Notes: a model not told the origin generated them from the sequence alone. A DNA stretch of 64,000 bases from Aeromonas lacus (GCF_000764665.1 NZ_JRGM01000147.1:62001-126000); one strand, 5' to 3'. Positions 53,482-64,000 are shown, counted from the first letter of the stretch. Made by a program: numbers and translations.

Positions 53482-54028
53482 TGAAATAGATGGCATGACC
53501 TTGATCCAGTAGCTCAAAATATTTGCGGTCCAGATGGCCCTTGAGGCCAACCCCTTCGGTCTGGAAATCCTGACCCAAAATGTTCACTTGCCGATTGCTG
53601 CGTACGTCCTGTGTCACCAGATCCAGCTCCATATAGGGCGTATCCAGCTTGGAGATAAAGGAGTCCGGCAGCAACCCGTCCAGATGCACCTTGTCCCGCA
53701 GGATCACGTTGTCATCGGTATTGAGTACGCCGGTCTCGGCCGTCACCTTCCACTCGGCCTGTCCCTGCTCGTCAAACATGTAGACCACCGGTTTTTCGAA
53801 GGTCGCCTGCTCGAGGATCTGGAAATACTCAGCATATTCGGATTCCAGCCGCTCGGTACGCTTGCCGTTGACATCGAACCGGGTGGTCACCAGATCTCTG
53901 GCGACAAAATCCGGCTGATAGTGCTCGGTTTTTACCTTGGCCTCGGGCACCAGCTCCACCTTGCCAAGCTGCCAGGCCACCAGAGCGACCAGAAACAGCA
54001 GGCCAAACAACAGGGTTTGTCTGCTCAT
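53468..54028 (-). CDS. lptC: LptC, inner-membrane-anchored LPS transport protein
   Basis: 186 residues: N-terminal membrane anchor (LLFGLLFLVALVAWQLGKVE) then a periplasmic jellyroll domain (LESEYAEYFQILEQATFEKP). Overlaps both kdsC and lptA. Confidence 0.93.
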   Translation of the reverse strand: MSRQTLLFGLLFLVALVAWQLGKVELVPEAKVKTEHYQPDFVARDLVTTRFDVNGKRTERLESEYAEYFQILEQATFEKPVVYMFDEQGQAEWKVTAETGVLNTDDNVILRDKVHLDGLLPDSFISKLDTPYMELDLVTQDVRSNRQVNILGQDFQTEGVGLKGHLDRKYFELLDQGHAIYFNEKR

Positions 54029-54582
54029 GCCGATACCTCGGGCTGATAATCGTCATGACCCTGCGCCTGCAGGATGAGATCGCACACTTCGCGTACCGCC
54101 CCCATACCACCGCCAAGCCGGGTCACCATATCGGCACGGCTCAATACCAGCGGATGGGCATCGGCAACGGCAATGCCGAGACCACAGGCCTCCATCACCG
54201 GCAGGTCGATGGTGTCATCTCCCATATAGGCTGCCTGTTCCGGTGTTAGTCCCAGCTTGGTCAGCAGGGCTTCAAAATGAGGCAACTTCTTGTCTGCCCC
54301 CTGCACCACATGAGCCACACCCAGGCTCTTCATCCGATCGCTGACGATACGGGAGTTGCGCCCGGTAATGATGGCGATCTCGATCCCGGCATTGAGCAGT
54401 GCCCGCATGCCGGCGCCGTCGCGGGTACAGAAGGTTTTCAGCTCTTCGCCGTTGTTTCCCATGTAGATGAGGCCATTGGAGAGCACCCCGTCCACATCGC
54501 ACACCAGCAGGCGAATCTGCGCCGCCTTGTCGAACTGGCTGCGCGTCACCGGACCATAGAGGGTCGGTACGTTTTGCATCAA
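54025..54582 (-). CDS. kdsC: KdsC, KDO-8-phosphate phosphatase
   Basis: 185 residues, HAD family with the nucleophile motif LLVCDVDGVLSNG and late motif YMGDDTIDLPVM. Makes KDO for the LPS inner core. Overlaps kdsD and lptC by 4 bp each. Confidence 0.96.
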   Translation of the reverse strand: MMQNVPTLYGPVTRSQFDKAAQIRLLVCDVDGVLSNGLIYMGNNGEELKTFCTRDGAGMRALLNAGIEIAIITGRNSRIVSDRMKSLGVAHVVQGADKKLPHFEALLTKLGLTPEQAAYMGDDTIDLPVMEACGLGIAVADAHPLVLSRADMVTRLGGGMGAVREVCDLILQAQGHDDYQPEVSA

Positions 54583-55574
54583 ATAACTCCGGCTTTCAGC
54601 AGGTCATGCATGTTGAAGGCTCCCAGCGGGCGCTTGTCGCCATCCACAACCAGTAATCCGTTGATTTTTCTCGTTTCCATCAGCTTGACGGCTTCTGCCG
54701 CCATCATCTCCGGCCCTACGGTAACACAGTTGGCCGTCATGACGCGGCTGATGGGGGTGCGATGAATATCGACCTGCTGGTCGAGAATGCGGCGCAGGTC
54801 ACCATCAGTGAAGAGTCCCGCCAGCAGCCCGCGCTGGTCGACCACTGCGGTCATACCGAGCCCTTTGCGGCTAACTTCCAGCAGCGCTTCGCTGATGGTG
54901 GCATCGATCCCCACTCGGGGCAACAGCTCGCCACTGTGCATCAGATCGCCCACTCGCAACAGCAACCGCTTGCCGAGCGAACCACCCGGGTGAGAGAGGG
55001 CGAAATCATCGGCGGTAAAGCCGCGCGCTTCCAGCAGGGCGACTGCCAGCGCATCGCCCATCACCAGCGTTGCCGTGGTGCTGGAGGTTGGTGCCAACCC
55101 GAGCGGACACGCCTCTTTCTCCACCTTGATGCACAGATGCACGTTGGCCTCTTTGGCCATGGTGGAGGCCGGGTTGCCGGTCATACAGATGAGCGGGATA
55201 CCACGACGCTTGAGCACCGGCAGCAGGGCCAGGATCTCGTCGCTCTCACCGGAATTGGAGATGGCGATGATGAGATCCCCTGCCGAAATCATCCCCAGAT
55301 CGCCGTGGCTGGCCTCACCCGGATGAAGGAAAAAGGCTGGCGTACCGGTACTGGCCAGGGTGGCGGCAATCTTGCTGCCGATATGGCCCGACTTGCCCAT
55401 TCCGGTGACCACTATCTTGCCACCACAACGGAGCACCATCTCGCACGCCTTGTCGAAGGCGTCATTCAGATACTGATAGAGTCCATCAATCGCTTGCTTT
55501 TCTGTGTCCAGCACCGCACGGGCACTGCGACGGAAATCGAACAGTTCAGACACTTTCTCGGGGGTTGCAGACAT
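54579..55574 (-). CDS. kdsD: KdsD, arabinose-5-phosphate isomerase
   Basis: 331 residues from the ATG at 55574 (MSATPEKVSELFDFRRSARA). SIS domain (KIVVTGMGKSGHIGSKIAAT) and two CBS domains in the C-terminal third. Supplies arabinose 5-phosphate for KDO synthesis. First gene of the long minus-strand operon to npr. Confidence 0.96.
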   Translation of the reverse strand: MSATPEKVSELFDFRRSARAVLDTEKQAIDGLYQYLNDAFDKACEMVLRCGGKIVVTGMGKSGHIGSKIAATLASTGTPAFFLHPGEASHGDLGMISAGDLIIAISNSGESDEILALLPVLKRRGIPLICMTGNPASTMAKEANVHLCIKVEKEACPLGLAPTSSTTATLVMGDALAVALLEARGFTADDFALSHPGGSLGKRLLLRVGDLMHSGELLPRVGIDATISEALLEVSRKGLGMTAVVDQRGLLAGLFTDGDLRRILDQQVDIHRTPISRVMTANCVTVGPEMMAAEAVKLMETRKINGLLVVDGDKRPLGAFNMHDLLKAGVI

Positions 55575-55732
55575 AAAGAGACAGCTCCGGGGCGAATTTA
55601 GCTGCGGGATTATAAAAAAGTCTGCTCTGATAAGCGAATCGGATGGCAAATCCCGTAACACATGACGCAGTTTGTTACATAAAACTGTCGCGCAAACCGC
55701 GCTGAAGGCTGCTCAATAGTTGTTCCTTGCTG

Positions 55733-55761
55733 TTGCTTAGACCTAGACTAGCCCATAAAAT
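55733..55761 (+). promoter_or_regulatory. Sigma-70 promoter of the mla operon
   Basis: -35 TTGCTT (55733-55738), 17-base spacer, -10 TAAAAT (55756-55761). The start near 55768 leaves only about 14 bases before the mlaF ATG, and no Shine-Dalgarno is visible, so the transcript would be nearly leaderless. Confidence 0.45.
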
Positions 55762-55781
55762 TCGCACCTCATTTACACCGA

Positions 55782-56582
55782 ATGGACAATTGTTTGAACA
55801 ATGACCTGATCACCATCTCCGATCTGACCTTCAGTCACGGAGATAGGCTGCTATATGACGGGATAAACCTGACCATTCCCCGTGGCAAGGTCACCGCCGT
55901 CATGGGCCCGAGCGGCATCGGCAAAACGACCCTGCTGCGGCTGATCGGTGGCCAGCTCAAACCCGAGTCCGGTCATATCCTGTTTGACGGGGAAGATATC
56001 CCCGCCCTCTCCCGCTCGCGCCTCTACGAGGTGCGCAAGCGGATGAGCATGCTGTTCCAGAGCGGCGCCCTCTTTACCGGCATGACGGTCTACGACAACG
56101 TGGCCTTCCCGTTGCGGGAGCACTCCGGTCTGCCGGAAGAGCTGATCCACACCATTGTCATGATGAAGCTGCAGGCTGTAGGTCTGCGCGGCGCGGCAAA
56201 ATTGATGCCTTCCGAGCTCTCCGGCGGTATGGCCCGCCGGGCGGCACTGGCTCGCGCCATCGCGCTGGATCCGGATCTCATCATGTATGACGAGCCGTTT
56301 GTCGGCCAGGATCCCATCACCATGGCGGTGCTGGTCAAGCTGATAAAGGATTTGAACGATGCCCTTGGTATCACCTCCGTCATCGTCACCCACGACGTGA
56401 AAGAGGTGCTGAGCATCGCCGATTACGCCTACATCATCGCTAACCGCAAGGTGGTGGCGCACGGTACGCCGGAACAGCTGCGCGAGGAGCACAATCCCGA
56501 AGTCGAGCAGTTCCTTAAAGGATTGCCCGATGGTCCTGTTCCGTTTCACTTTCCGGCAGGCGACCTGCTACAGGATCTCTGA
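55782..56582 (+). CDS. mlaF: MlaF, ATPase of the phospholipid transport system
   Basis: 266 residues, ABC ATPase: Walker [11 protein letters not shown]-loop [12 protein letters not shown], signature [13 protein letters not shown], Walker [14 protein letters not shown]. Works with MlaE, MlaD and MlaB to maintain outer-membrane lipid asymmetry. Stop overlaps mlaE. Confidence 0.97.
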   Translation: MDNCLNNDLITISDLTFSHGDRLLYDGINLTIPRGKVTAVMGPSGIGKTTLLRLIGGQLKPESGHILFDGEDIPALSRSRLYEVRKRMSMLFQSGALFTGMTVYDNVAFPLREHSGLPEELIHTIVMMKLQAVGLRGAAKLMPSELSGGMARRAALARAIALDPDLIMYDEPFVGQDPITMAVLVKLIKDLNDALGITSVIVTHDVKEVLSIADYAYIIANRKVVAHGTPEQLREEHNPEVEQFLKGLPDGPVPFHFPAGDLLQDL

Positions 56583-57361
56583 TGTTGATAAGTCAAATAA
56601 GCAAGCTGGGGCGGGTCGGCATTCGCGCCATCACCTCTCTGGGTCGGGCAGCCATCATGCTGTTCCATGCGCTGGCGGGCAAACCCGAACCACGCAAGCA
56701 CTTCCCGTTGCTGGTGCAGCAGCTCTATGTAGTCGGGGTGCAGTCCGTCGCCATCATTCTGGTGTCAGGGCTCTTCATCGGCATGGTGCTGTCGCTGCAG
56801 GGCTACAACGTATTGAAGGATTTTGGTGCCGAGCAGAGTCTGGGCCCGCTGGTCTCCCTCTCCCTGTTGCGGGAATTGGGCCCGGTCGTGACGGCGCTGC
56901 TGTTTGCCGGTCGCGCCGGTTCGGCTCTCACTGCCGAGATCGGCCTGATGAAGGCGACCGAGCAGCTTTCAAGCCTCGAAATGATGGCAGTCGATCCGCT
57001 GCGCCGCGTGGTGGCTCCCCGCTTCTGGGCCGGGGTCATCAGCATGCCGCTGCTGGCCTTCATGTTCAGCCTGATCGGTATCTTTGGCGGCAAGCTGGTC
57101 GGGGTTGACTGGCTTGGCGTCGACGAAGGGGGCTTCTGGTCTGCCATGCAGGCCTCGGTCGACTGGCATGAAGATATCATGCAGGGTGCCATCAAGAGCC
57201 TGATCTTCGCTCTGGTGGTCACCTGGATAGCCCTCTTCAATGGCTATGATGCCAAGCCGACCTCGGCCGGGATCAGTCAGGCCACGACTCGTACCGTGGT
57301 TCACTCGTCCCTCGCCGTACTCGGCCTGGATTTTATTCTCACTGCAGTCATGTTTGGATAA
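56582..57361 (+). CDS. mlaE: MlaE, permease of the phospholipid transport system
   Basis: 259 residues with five to six membrane segments and the MlaE signature [20 protein letters not shown]. Forms the membrane dimer of MlaFEDB. 7 bp before mlaD. Confidence 0.96.
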   Translation: MLISQISKLGRVGIRAITSLGRAAIMLFHALAGKPEPRKHFPLLVQQLYVVGVQSVAIILVSGLFIGMVLSLQGYNVLKDFGAEQSLGPLVSLSLLRELGPVVTALLFAGRAGSALTAEIGLMKATEQLSSLEMMAVDPLRRVVAPRFWAGVISMPLLAFMFSLIGIFGGKLVGVDWLGVDEGGFWSAMQASVDWHEDIMQGAIKSLIFALVVTWIALFNGYDAKPTSAGISQATTRTVVHSSLAVLGLDFILTAVMFG

Positions 57362-57368
57362 GGTAAAG

Positions 57369-57869
57369 ATGAAGTTCAGCAAAGTAGAATTCCTGGTTGG
57401 CACCTTCATGCTGGCCGGCATCGGTGCCATTCTGGCGTTGGCACTGCAAGTGGCCGGTTTGAGCTTCAAACCGGAAGGAGAAACCTATACCCTGCGCGCG
57501 CATTTCGATAATATCGGCGGCCTGAAAGTCCGTTCGCCGGTCAAGGTCGGCGGCGTGGTGGTTGGCCGGGTCAGCGACATCGTGCTCGACCCGAAAACCC
57601 AGGTTCCCGAGGTCACCCTGCAGATGGAAAAGAGTGCCGGCGAGTTCTCCGAGACCAGCACCCTCTCCATCCTCACTTCCGGTCTGCTCGGCGAGCAGTA
57701 CATCGGTCTGGCCCCCGGCTTTACCGATGAGGAGATGGGGACCAGCATGCTCAAGGATGGCGACCTGATTGAAGACACCAAATCCGCCATCGTGCTGGAA
57801 GATCTGATTGGCAAGTTCCTCTATAGCAGCCAGTCCTCCGACAGCAAGTCAGACAGCAAGAAGGAGTAA
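57369..57869 (+). CDS. mlaD: MlaD, MCE-domain lipid-binding subunit
   Basis: 166 residues from the ATG at 57369. N-terminal anchor (EFLVGTFMLAGIGAILALAL) and one MCE domain (SPVKVGGVVVGRVSDIVLDP; SILTSGLLGEQYIGLAPGF). Forms the hexameric periplasmic ring on MlaE. Confidence 0.96.
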   Translation: MKFSKVEFLVGTFMLAGIGAILALALQVAGLSFKPEGETYTLRAHFDNIGGLKVRSPVKVGGVVVGRVSDIVLDPKTQVPEVTLQMEKSAGEFSETSTLSILTSGLLGEQYIGLAPGFTDEEMGTSMLKDGDLIEDTKSAIVLEDLIGKFLYSSQSSDSKSDSKKE

Positions 57870-57871
57870 CC

Positions 57872-58504
57872 ATGTTCAAGAAAATTGCCCTGCTGCTGGG
57901 TCTGATGACCAGCATGTTCTTTTCCCTGTCCGCTCAGGCGGTTGATGCCACCGATCCCTACGCGCTGGTGGATCAGGCGGCCAAACAGACCTTTGCCCGC
58001 CTGAAAGCCGATCAGGCTGAGGTCAAAAGCAATCCGGACCACCTGCGGGTGATCATCCGCGAAGAGCTGCTGCCCTATGTGGACAACCGCTTCGCCGCCT
58101 ACAAGGTGCTGGGCAACCAGATCAAGGAGACCACCCCGGCCCAGCGTGACGCCTTCGTCGCCGCCTTTACCGAGTACATGGTGAGCTCCTACGCCGACGC
58201 GCTGGCCCACTTCGACAAGCAGACCGTCAAGGTCGAGCCGGGCAAGGCGCCGGGTACCAGCAACATCACCGCCGTCAATGTCAGCGTGAAAGAGGCTGGC
58301 AAGCCGGATATCTTCCTCGAGTTCAAGCTGCGCAAGAACAACAAGACCGGCGAGTGGAAAGCCTTCGACATGGTGGCCGAGGGGATCAGCCTGCTCTCCG
58401 CCAAGCAGAGCGAGCTGGGCGGCCTCATCCGCCAGAATGGCATCGACGCCGTGATCAAGCAGCTAAACGAGCACAATGCCAAACCGCTGGTACTCAAGAA
58501 ATGA
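57872..58504 (+). CDS. mlaC: MlaC, periplasmic phospholipid shuttle
   Basis: 210 residues with signal peptide (ALLLGLMTSMFFSLSAQA). The domain DNRFAAYKVLGNQIKETTPA and FDMVAEGISLLSAKQSELGG are family blocks. Carries lipids between MlaA and MlaD. Overlaps mlaB by 4 bp. Confidence 0.95.
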   Translation: MFKKIALLLGLMTSMFFSLSAQAVDATDPYALVDQAAKQTFARLKADQAEVKSNPDHLRVIIREELLPYVDNRFAAYKVLGNQIKETTPAQRDAFVAAFTEYMVSSYADALAHFDKQTVKVEPGKAPGTSNITAVNVSVKEAGKPDIFLEFKLRKNNKTGEWKAFDMVAEGISLLSAKQSELGGLIRQNGIDAVIKQLNEHNAKPLVLKK

Positions 58505-58773
58505 TCCTGAGCGGTGATCTGCAAGCGCCACAGGTCAAGGACCTGTGGCAACGCCGCGACGAGTGGTGGCAGGATGACCGGCTCGAGCTGGGGGGGGTTA
58601 CCACCCTCGACTCCGCCGGGCTGGCACTGCTGGTCAAATGGGCTAAAGCCGCTTTCGCACGAGGCGCCACACCGCAACTGGTGGGCGCCTCCAGTGATTT
58701 CTATACCCTGGCCAACCTCTACGGGGTGGCCGGTTTGTTTCAGTCAACTCCGCTCACAACTGAGGACGCATAA
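58501..58773 (+). CDS. mlaB: MlaB, STAS-domain subunit
   Basis: 90 residues from the ATG at 58501. STAS fold with [17 protein letters not shown] around the conserved serine region. Stabilises and activates MlaF. TAATG overlap with ibaG. Confidence 0.92.
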   Translation: MILSGDLQAPQVKDLWQRRDEWWQDDRLELGGVTTLDSAGLALLVKWAKAAFARGATPQLVGASSDFYTLANLYGVAGLFQSTPLTTEDA

Positions 58774-59030
58774 TGCAAGTCTCTGAAATTGAAGCGATAC
58801 TCCTCGAGGCTCTGCCATTGTCCGAAGTCCATGTCAAAGGGGACGGTAGTCACTATCAGGTGATCGCCGTTGGTGACATGTTTGACGGCATGAGCCGGGT
58901 CAAGAAACAGCAGGCCATCTATGCCCCGCTGATGGACAAGATCGCCAGCAACGCCATTCACGCCCTCTCCATCAAGGCGTTCACCGACGCCGAGTGGAAA
59001 CGCGAACGTAAATTCCTAATGCCCTCCTGA
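58773..59030 (+). CDS. ibaG: IbaG, BolA-family protein
   Basis: 85 residues: [20 protein letters not shown] and [20 protein letters not shown]. BolA paralogue that pairs with monothiol glutaredoxin. Usual place between mlaB and murA. Confidence 0.95.
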   Translation: MQVSEIEAILLEALPLSEVHVKGDGSHYQVIAVGDMFDGMSRVKKQQAIYAPLMDKIASNAIHALSIKAFTDAEWKRERKFLMPS

Positions 59031-59046
59031 TTTGGTAACCAAGTAG

Positions 59047-60306
<1,260 letters not shown>

Positions 60307-60330
60307 TTACCGTCCCTGAGCACTGGCTAA

Positions 60331-60365
60331 CAAAAAGGCCCCTCGCATTGCGAGGGGCCTTTTTC
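60331..60365. terminator. Bidirectional terminator between murA and pmbA
   Basis: AAAAAGGCCCCTCGC-attg-CGAGGGGCCTTTTT between convergent genes. Confidence 0.92.
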
Positions 60366-60393
60366 ATTGTTTCAGCTCGGCAGAAATCGGGGA

Positions 60394-61737
60394 TCAGTGA
60401 CCCGCCAGCTTCATCCTCTCCACCAGCACCGAGCCGGTCTTGAGGCTGGAGCGCTCATCTTCATCGCTACCCACAGCCACTATGTGACTGAACATATCTG
60501 CCAGATTGCCGGCAATGGTGATCTCCTCGACCGGATAGACGATCTCGCCATTCTCAACCCAGAAACCGGCGGCACCGCGGGAGTAGTCGCCATTGACGAT
60601 GTTGACCCCCTGCCCCATCAGCTCGGTCACCAGCAAGCCGGTGCCCATCTCCTTGAGCATGCCATTGAAGTCCTGACCTGTGCTGGAGACCTGCCAGTTA
60701 TGGATGCCACCGGCGTGGCCGGTACTGGTCAGCCCCAGTTTGCGGGCGGAGTAGGAGGTGAGCAGCCAGCTCATCAGCTCGCCGTTGCGCACTATGTCCA
60801 TGTCGCGAGTGCGCACCCCTTCGCCATCAAACGGGGTACTGGCCAGGCCGCCCAGCAGGTGGGGGAACTCCTGGATAGTCAGCCACTCGGGCAGGATCTG
60901 CTTGCCCAGCTTGTCCAGCAGGAAACTCGACTTGCGATAGAGGTTGCCCCCACTGATTGCCATCACCAGATGACCCCACAGACCGGAGGCGGTATCGGGA
61001 TGGAACATGACCGGAGCCTGGCAGGTCGCAATCTTGCGGGCGCCAAGGCGGGAGAGGGTACGCTCCACCGCCTCGTCGGCGATACGCTGCGGGCTCCAGA
61101 GCCCGTCGAGGGTTCGGCTGGAGGAGTAGCCATAATCGCGCTGCATGTCGCCATCCTGCTCGCCGATCAGCACGCAGCTCAGGGAGTTGCGCGAGGCTGC
61201 ATAGCCTTTGACGAAACCGTGGCTGTTGCCATAGACCTTGATGCCTAGGTGGCTGGAGAAACCGGCCCCGTCGGAGTGCTTGATGCGGGCATCGCGACCC
61301 AGCGCCAAGCGCTCGCACTCGGTAGCCAGCTCGATACCGTATTGGGGATCCAGCGCCACCGGGTGGCACAGCTGCAGATCGGGCGCATCCCAGGCCAACA
61401 GTTCGGCATCTGCCAGACCGGCACAGGCATCGGGTGATGTATGGCGGGCAATCTCCATCGCCGCTTCAACGGCGGCACGGATGGCGGGACGGCTCAGGTC
61501 TGTGGTGGAAGAGGAGCCTTTGCAGCCATCGCGATAGACGGCGATACCGAGCGCGCCGTCCTTGTTGAATTCAATGCTTTCCAGTTCACAACCGCGGGTG
61601 TTGACCGACAGTCCGGTCTGCTTGCTGATGGAGACTTCGGCCAGCGAAGCGCCCAGTCCTTTGGCAATATCCAGAGCCTCGGCAACCACGGCCTCGAGAT
61701 GGGCTTGATCCTGGCGGATTTGGTCTTGCTGATCCAT
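60394..61737 (-). CDS. pmbA: PmbA/TldE, metalloprotease partner subunit
   Basis: 447 residues: GVSLAEVSI-type N-terminus ([20 protein letters not shown]), then [20 protein letters not shown] and the C-terminal [20 protein letters not shown]. TldE is the non-catalytic half of the TldD/TldE protease (microcin maturation, CcdA turnover); the HExxH motif belongs to TldD and is absent here. Divergent from darP. Confidence 0.95.
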   Translation of the reverse strand: MDQQDQIRQDQAHLEAVVAEALDIAKGLGASLAEVSISKQTGLSVNTRGCELESIEFNKDGALGIAVYRDGCKGSSSTTDLSRPAIRAAVEAAMEIARHTSPDACAGLADAELLAWDAPDLQLCHPVALDPQYGIELATECERLALGRDARIKHSDGAGFSSHLGIKVYGNSHGFVKGYAASRNSLSCVLIGEQDGDMQRDYGYSSSRTLDGLWSPQRIADEAVERTLSRLGARKIATCQAPVMFHPDTASGLWGHLVMAISGGNLYRKSSFLLDKLGKQILPEWLTIQEFPHLLGGLASTPFDGEGVRTRDMDIVRNGELMSWLLTSYSARKLGLTSTGHAGGIHNWQVSSTGQDFNGMLKEMGTGLLVTELMGQGVNIVNGDYSRGAAGFWVENGEIVYPVEEITIAGNLADMFSHIVAVGSDEDERSSLKTGSVLVERMKLAGH

Positions 61738-61850
61738 AACTCACATCTGTATGAAGGAAGGAAAGGGGCTAAGCATATCAGACCCCTGCGCCCAGCGGGA
61801 GAAGCTGGTAACATATCCACCAAACGTGAATGACAGGAATCAAGAGACCG

Positions 61851-62375
61851 ATGAGTCACCATCAAGACGACAACGAGTGGGAAGATTGGGGCCCCAGCAA
61901 GAGCCAGCTCAAGCGCGATGCCGAAGCCCTGCAGAAGATGGGGGAAGAGATTGTCTCCCTCAGCCACAGCGAGCTGGAGAAGATCCCGCTGGATGAAGAG
62001 CTGGCAGAAGCGGTCGAGCTGGGCCGCAAGCTCAAGCCGAAGAAGGATGAGTCCTTCCGCCGTCACCTGCAGTTCATCGGCCGCCTGATGCGCAGCCGGG
62101 ATGTAGAGCCGATCGCCGAAGCGCTCTCCATCATCAAGAACCGCCACTCCACCGTGAATGCCCGCCTGCACCGGCTGGAGCAGTGGCGCGAGCGCCTGAT
62201 CACCGAAGGTGACAGCGCCCTCAACGAGCTGATGTCCCAGTTCCACGAGCTGGATCGCCAGAAACTGCGCCAGCTGATCCGTTCCGCCAACAAGGAGCGG
62301 GAGCTGAACAAGCCGCCGGTCGCCTACCGCGAAATGTACCAGTATCTGCGCGGCGAGATCGAAGACCTGCTGTGA
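61851..62375 (+). CDS. darP: DarP (YjgA), 50S assembly factor
   Basis: 174 residues from the ATG at 61851 with AAGAGA upstream. Highly charged helical protein (EWEDWGPSKSQLKRDAEALQ; LRQLIRSANKERELNKPPVA). Binds 23S rRNA near the peptidyl-transferase centre during assembly. Divergent to pmbA, as in E. coli. Confidence 0.94.
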   Translation: MSHHQDDNEWEDWGPSKSQLKRDAEALQKMGEEIVSLSHSELEKIPLDEELAEAVELGRKLKPKKDESFRRHLQFIGRLMRSRDVEPIAEALSIIKNRHSTVNARLHRLEQWRERLITEGDSALNELMSQFHELDRQKLRQLIRSANKERELNKPPVAYREMYQYLRGEIEDLL

Positions 62376-62381
62376 TCCCCG

Positions 62382-62414
62382 AAAAACGCCTCCCCTTGCG
62401 GAGGCGTTTTTTTA
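62382..62414 (+). terminator. Intrinsic terminator of darP
   Basis: AACGCCTCC-ccttgc-GGAGGCGTT followed by TTTTTT. Confidence 0.92.
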
Positions 62415-62591
62415 TGCACGCCCCGCTACTCCCGCCCACATCACAACACACACCTCGTTTAATATATCCACCACAATGCAGCAGTTTTATGCAAAGCGAT
62501 GGCTTGGAATGGCCAAAAATAGGCTACTTGGCGAAGATGCAAGTCACAACCATTAACATTTTTGCATCATTTTGTTTGACATATTGAACGG

Positions 62592-62772
62592 CCTTGGCAG
62601 ACTGGAAGCAGGATCCAGGCTGTCGTTGCCGAGGCTGACCGACGATTCTGCCCCCGGGCCGACACGGGATCCCTTGACCATGCTTTGAGGCATGCCCTTG
62701 TCCGGTTTATGTGCAAGGGTCTGCCCAAGGCGCAGGATGCGAATTCAACGCCAAGGATAACTCAGGTGCCCT
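62592..62772 (+). promoter_or_regulatory. Structured 5' leader of the PuuD-like gene, unknown class
   Basis: An 11-bp long-range stem can form between CCTTGGCAGAC (62592-62602) and GTCTGCCCAAGG (62719-62730). Inside are hairpins CCCG/CGGG and ATGC/GCAT, and two copies of CCCTTG (62671-62676, 62695-62700) that compete for one CAAGGG (62713-62718). The pattern is that of a cis-regulatory RNA, but it matches no riboswitch consensus I know. Upstream, 62415-62591 is AT-rich, probably with the promoter, and holds no gene. Confidence 0.4.
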
Positions 62773-63555
62773 ATGCCAACGCCTTCACTCCCTCCCAACC
62801 GTAAACCCGTCGTATTGATGACCATGGGCGCCCAGCCCCGCAACGGCCACGCCTATCAGGTGATGACCCACAAATACATCACGCCGCTGGTCGAACTCAG
62901 CCACTGTGTCCCACTGCTGGTGCCCACCTGCTGCGGCACCGCCGATCTGGAGCAGTATCTGGATCTGGCCGATGGCGTCTACCTGAGCGGGGCAGGTTCC
63001 AACATAGACCCCACCCTCTATGGCCAGGAGAACCTCACTCCGGAAAAACAGCAGGACAGGGATCGCGATCTGTTCGATCTGCCGCTCATCAAGGGGGCGC
63101 TGGAGCGCGGACTGCCGATCCTCGGCATCTGCCGCGGCATGCAGGAGATCAACGTGGCGCTGGGTGGAGATATCCACCAGAAGGTCTATAGCGAGCCGGG
63201 ATACGACGATCATCGGGAAGATTCGGACGATCCGGTAGACGAGCAGTATGGAGAGAGCCACCAGATCAATCTGGTCTCTGGCAGCTGGTTTGCCGACCTG
63301 ATGGGCGAAGAGAGCATTGCGGTCAACTCGTTGCACGGACAGGGGATCAAGACACTGGGCAGCGGGCTGGAACCGCTGGCCCATGCCGAGGATGGTCTGA
63401 TCGAGGCTATCCACGCCCCTGTCATCTCCCCCTTCCTGCTGGCTGTGCAGTGGCATCCGGAGTGGAAAGCGAGGGAAAATCCCTACTCCATCAAGATCTT
63501 CGAGGCTTTTGGCGATGCCTGCCGCAAGCGCCAGGCGGTCACCAGCAAGACGTAA
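62773..63555 (+). CDS. PuuD-like gamma-glutamyl-gamma-aminobutyrate hydrolase family protein
   Basis: 260 residues, class I glutamine amidotransferase-like. Catalytic Cys120 in GICRGMQEIN, with His228 and Glu230 in AVQWHPEWK. YLSGAGSNIDPTLYG is typical of the PuuD/peptidase C26 family. It probably hydrolyses a gamma-glutamyl amide in polyamine or related catabolism. No other puu genes are nearby, so the substrate is uncertain. Confidence 0.85.
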   Translation: MPTPSLPPNRKPVVLMTMGAQPRNGHAYQVMTHKYITPLVELSHCVPLLVPTCCGTADLEQYLDLADGVYLSGAGSNIDPTLYGQENLTPEKQQDRDRDLFDLPLIKGALERGLPILGICRGMQEINVALGGDIHQKVYSEPGYDDHREDSDDPVDEQYGESHQINLVSGSWFADLMGEESIAVNSLHGQGIKTLGSGLEPLAHAEDGLIEAIHAPVISPFLLAVQWHPEWKARENPYSIKIFEAFGDACRKRQAVTSKT

Positions 63556-63969
63556 TCACTCGCCAAACCCGCGCGCCTTGAGCTTGGGCATCCCCCCTCG
63601 TTCGAGGCGCAGGCCACGACAGGCATCCAGCCCTTTCAGGCCGCGCTGGATATGGTCCGGCGACTGGCCGAATACCATGCCATTGCTGCGATAGAGATTG
63701 CTGTCATCCAGCTCGAATTTCTCCCCTCCAATCAACAGCTGCTCACGACCATTCACCTTGTCGCCACGCTTGATGGGTACCGTCATGTCGCTCAGCACCT
63801 CGCCAGTCGCACATCCCTCGCGCCAGCGCGCCTCGCTGGAGAAGGGGGTAATAGCAATCTCGCGCCAGGATCCATCCCTGAACTCAACCCGATAGCGATC
63901 CACCAGCAGGTCACAGCCTGCCAACGGCAAGAGCGCCATCAAGCAGATGATTTTCTTTGAAAATTGCAC
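63556..63969 (-). CDS. Small lipoprotein of unknown function
   Basis: 137 residues from a GTG at 63969 preceded by GGGAGG seven bases upstream; a TTG further out is less likely. Signal peptide with lipobox LPLAGC (Cys near 18). The mature part is beta-rich and polar (DLLVDRYRVEFRDGSWREIA), with two more cysteines that could form a disulfide (EGCATGE; LDACRGL). I do not recognise the family. Convergent with the PuuD-like gene, stops adjacent. Confidence 0.75.
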   Translation of the reverse strand: MQFSKKIICLMALLPLAGCDLLVDRYRVEFRDGSWREIAITPFSSEARWREGCATGEVLSDMTVPIKRGDKVNGREQLLIGGEKFELDDSNLYRSNGMVFGQSPDHIQRGLKGLDACRGLRLERGGMPKLKARGFGE

Positions 63970-64000
63970 TGGAAGACCTCCCTGAAGCAATTGAGTGCAG

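Overview
The window is chromosomal DNA of a gammaproteobacterium, almost certainly Aeromonas. The main reasons are a complete lateral-flagellum (lfg/lfi/lfh/laf) locus with a LafK-type regulator and a Maf-type motility accessory protein, set beside gammaproteobacterial housekeeping blocks (rsmI-lpoA-yraN-diaA-dolP, sspAB, petABC, rplM-rpsI, zapE, zapG-degQ-degS, npr-rapZ-ptsN-hpf-rpoN-lpt-kds, mla-ibaG-murA, pmbA/darP). The genus is an inference; no rRNA is present. I saw no tRNA, IS element, prophage or CRISPR array.

Positions 1-26503 are the lateral flagellar locus. Three minus-strand blocks are (i) lfgB-C-D-E-F-G-H-I-J-K-L, an unnamed flagellin-tail-like gene, maf and a partial gene at the left edge; (ii) lafK-lfiE-F-G-H-I-J; and (iii) lfiM-N-P-Q-R-lfhB-lfhA. 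A short plus-strand unit lfgA-M-N lies between (i) and (ii). Together they encode rod, hook, hook-filament junction, P and L rings, MS ring, C ring, export gate and ATPase, anti-sigma factor, chaperone and the sigma-54 activator LafK. The most notable non-coding element is a cyclic-di-GMP-I (GEMM) riboswitch in the lafK leader (about 19955-20055, minus strand), behind a good sigma-70 promoter. It suggests that the second messenger controls the lateral-flagellar activator directly.

Positions 26672-40893 are housekeeping. RNase P RNA with its own promoter and terminator separates the flagellar locus from rsmI and the lpoA-yraN-diaA-dolP cluster. SspAB, the cytochrome bc1 operon, L13/S9, ZapE, ZapG and the tandem periplasmic proteases DegQ and DegS follow.

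Positions 41214-48749 are an accessory catabolic island: a small PRD protein, an SFCGS glycine-rich protein, DUF4312, two membrane proteins (DUF4311, DUF4310), an amidohydrolase/deacetylase, a DgaE-type PLP ammonia lyase, a DgaF-type KDPG aldolase and a MtlR/BglG-type regulator with PRD, EIIB-like and EIIA domains. The aldolase needs a phosphorylated substrate, there is no kinase, and no recognisable PTS permease is present. The DUF4310/4311/4312/SFCGS set is therefore a candidate for an undescribed, possibly PTS-like, phosphorylating sugar-acid uptake system.

Positions 48759-63969 hold the PTS-Ntr/rpoN/LPS-transport/KDO operon (minus strand), the mlaFEDCB-ibaG-murA operon (plus), pmbA and darP (divergent), a PuuD-like amidotransferase behind an unusual structured 5' leader, and a small lipoprotein.
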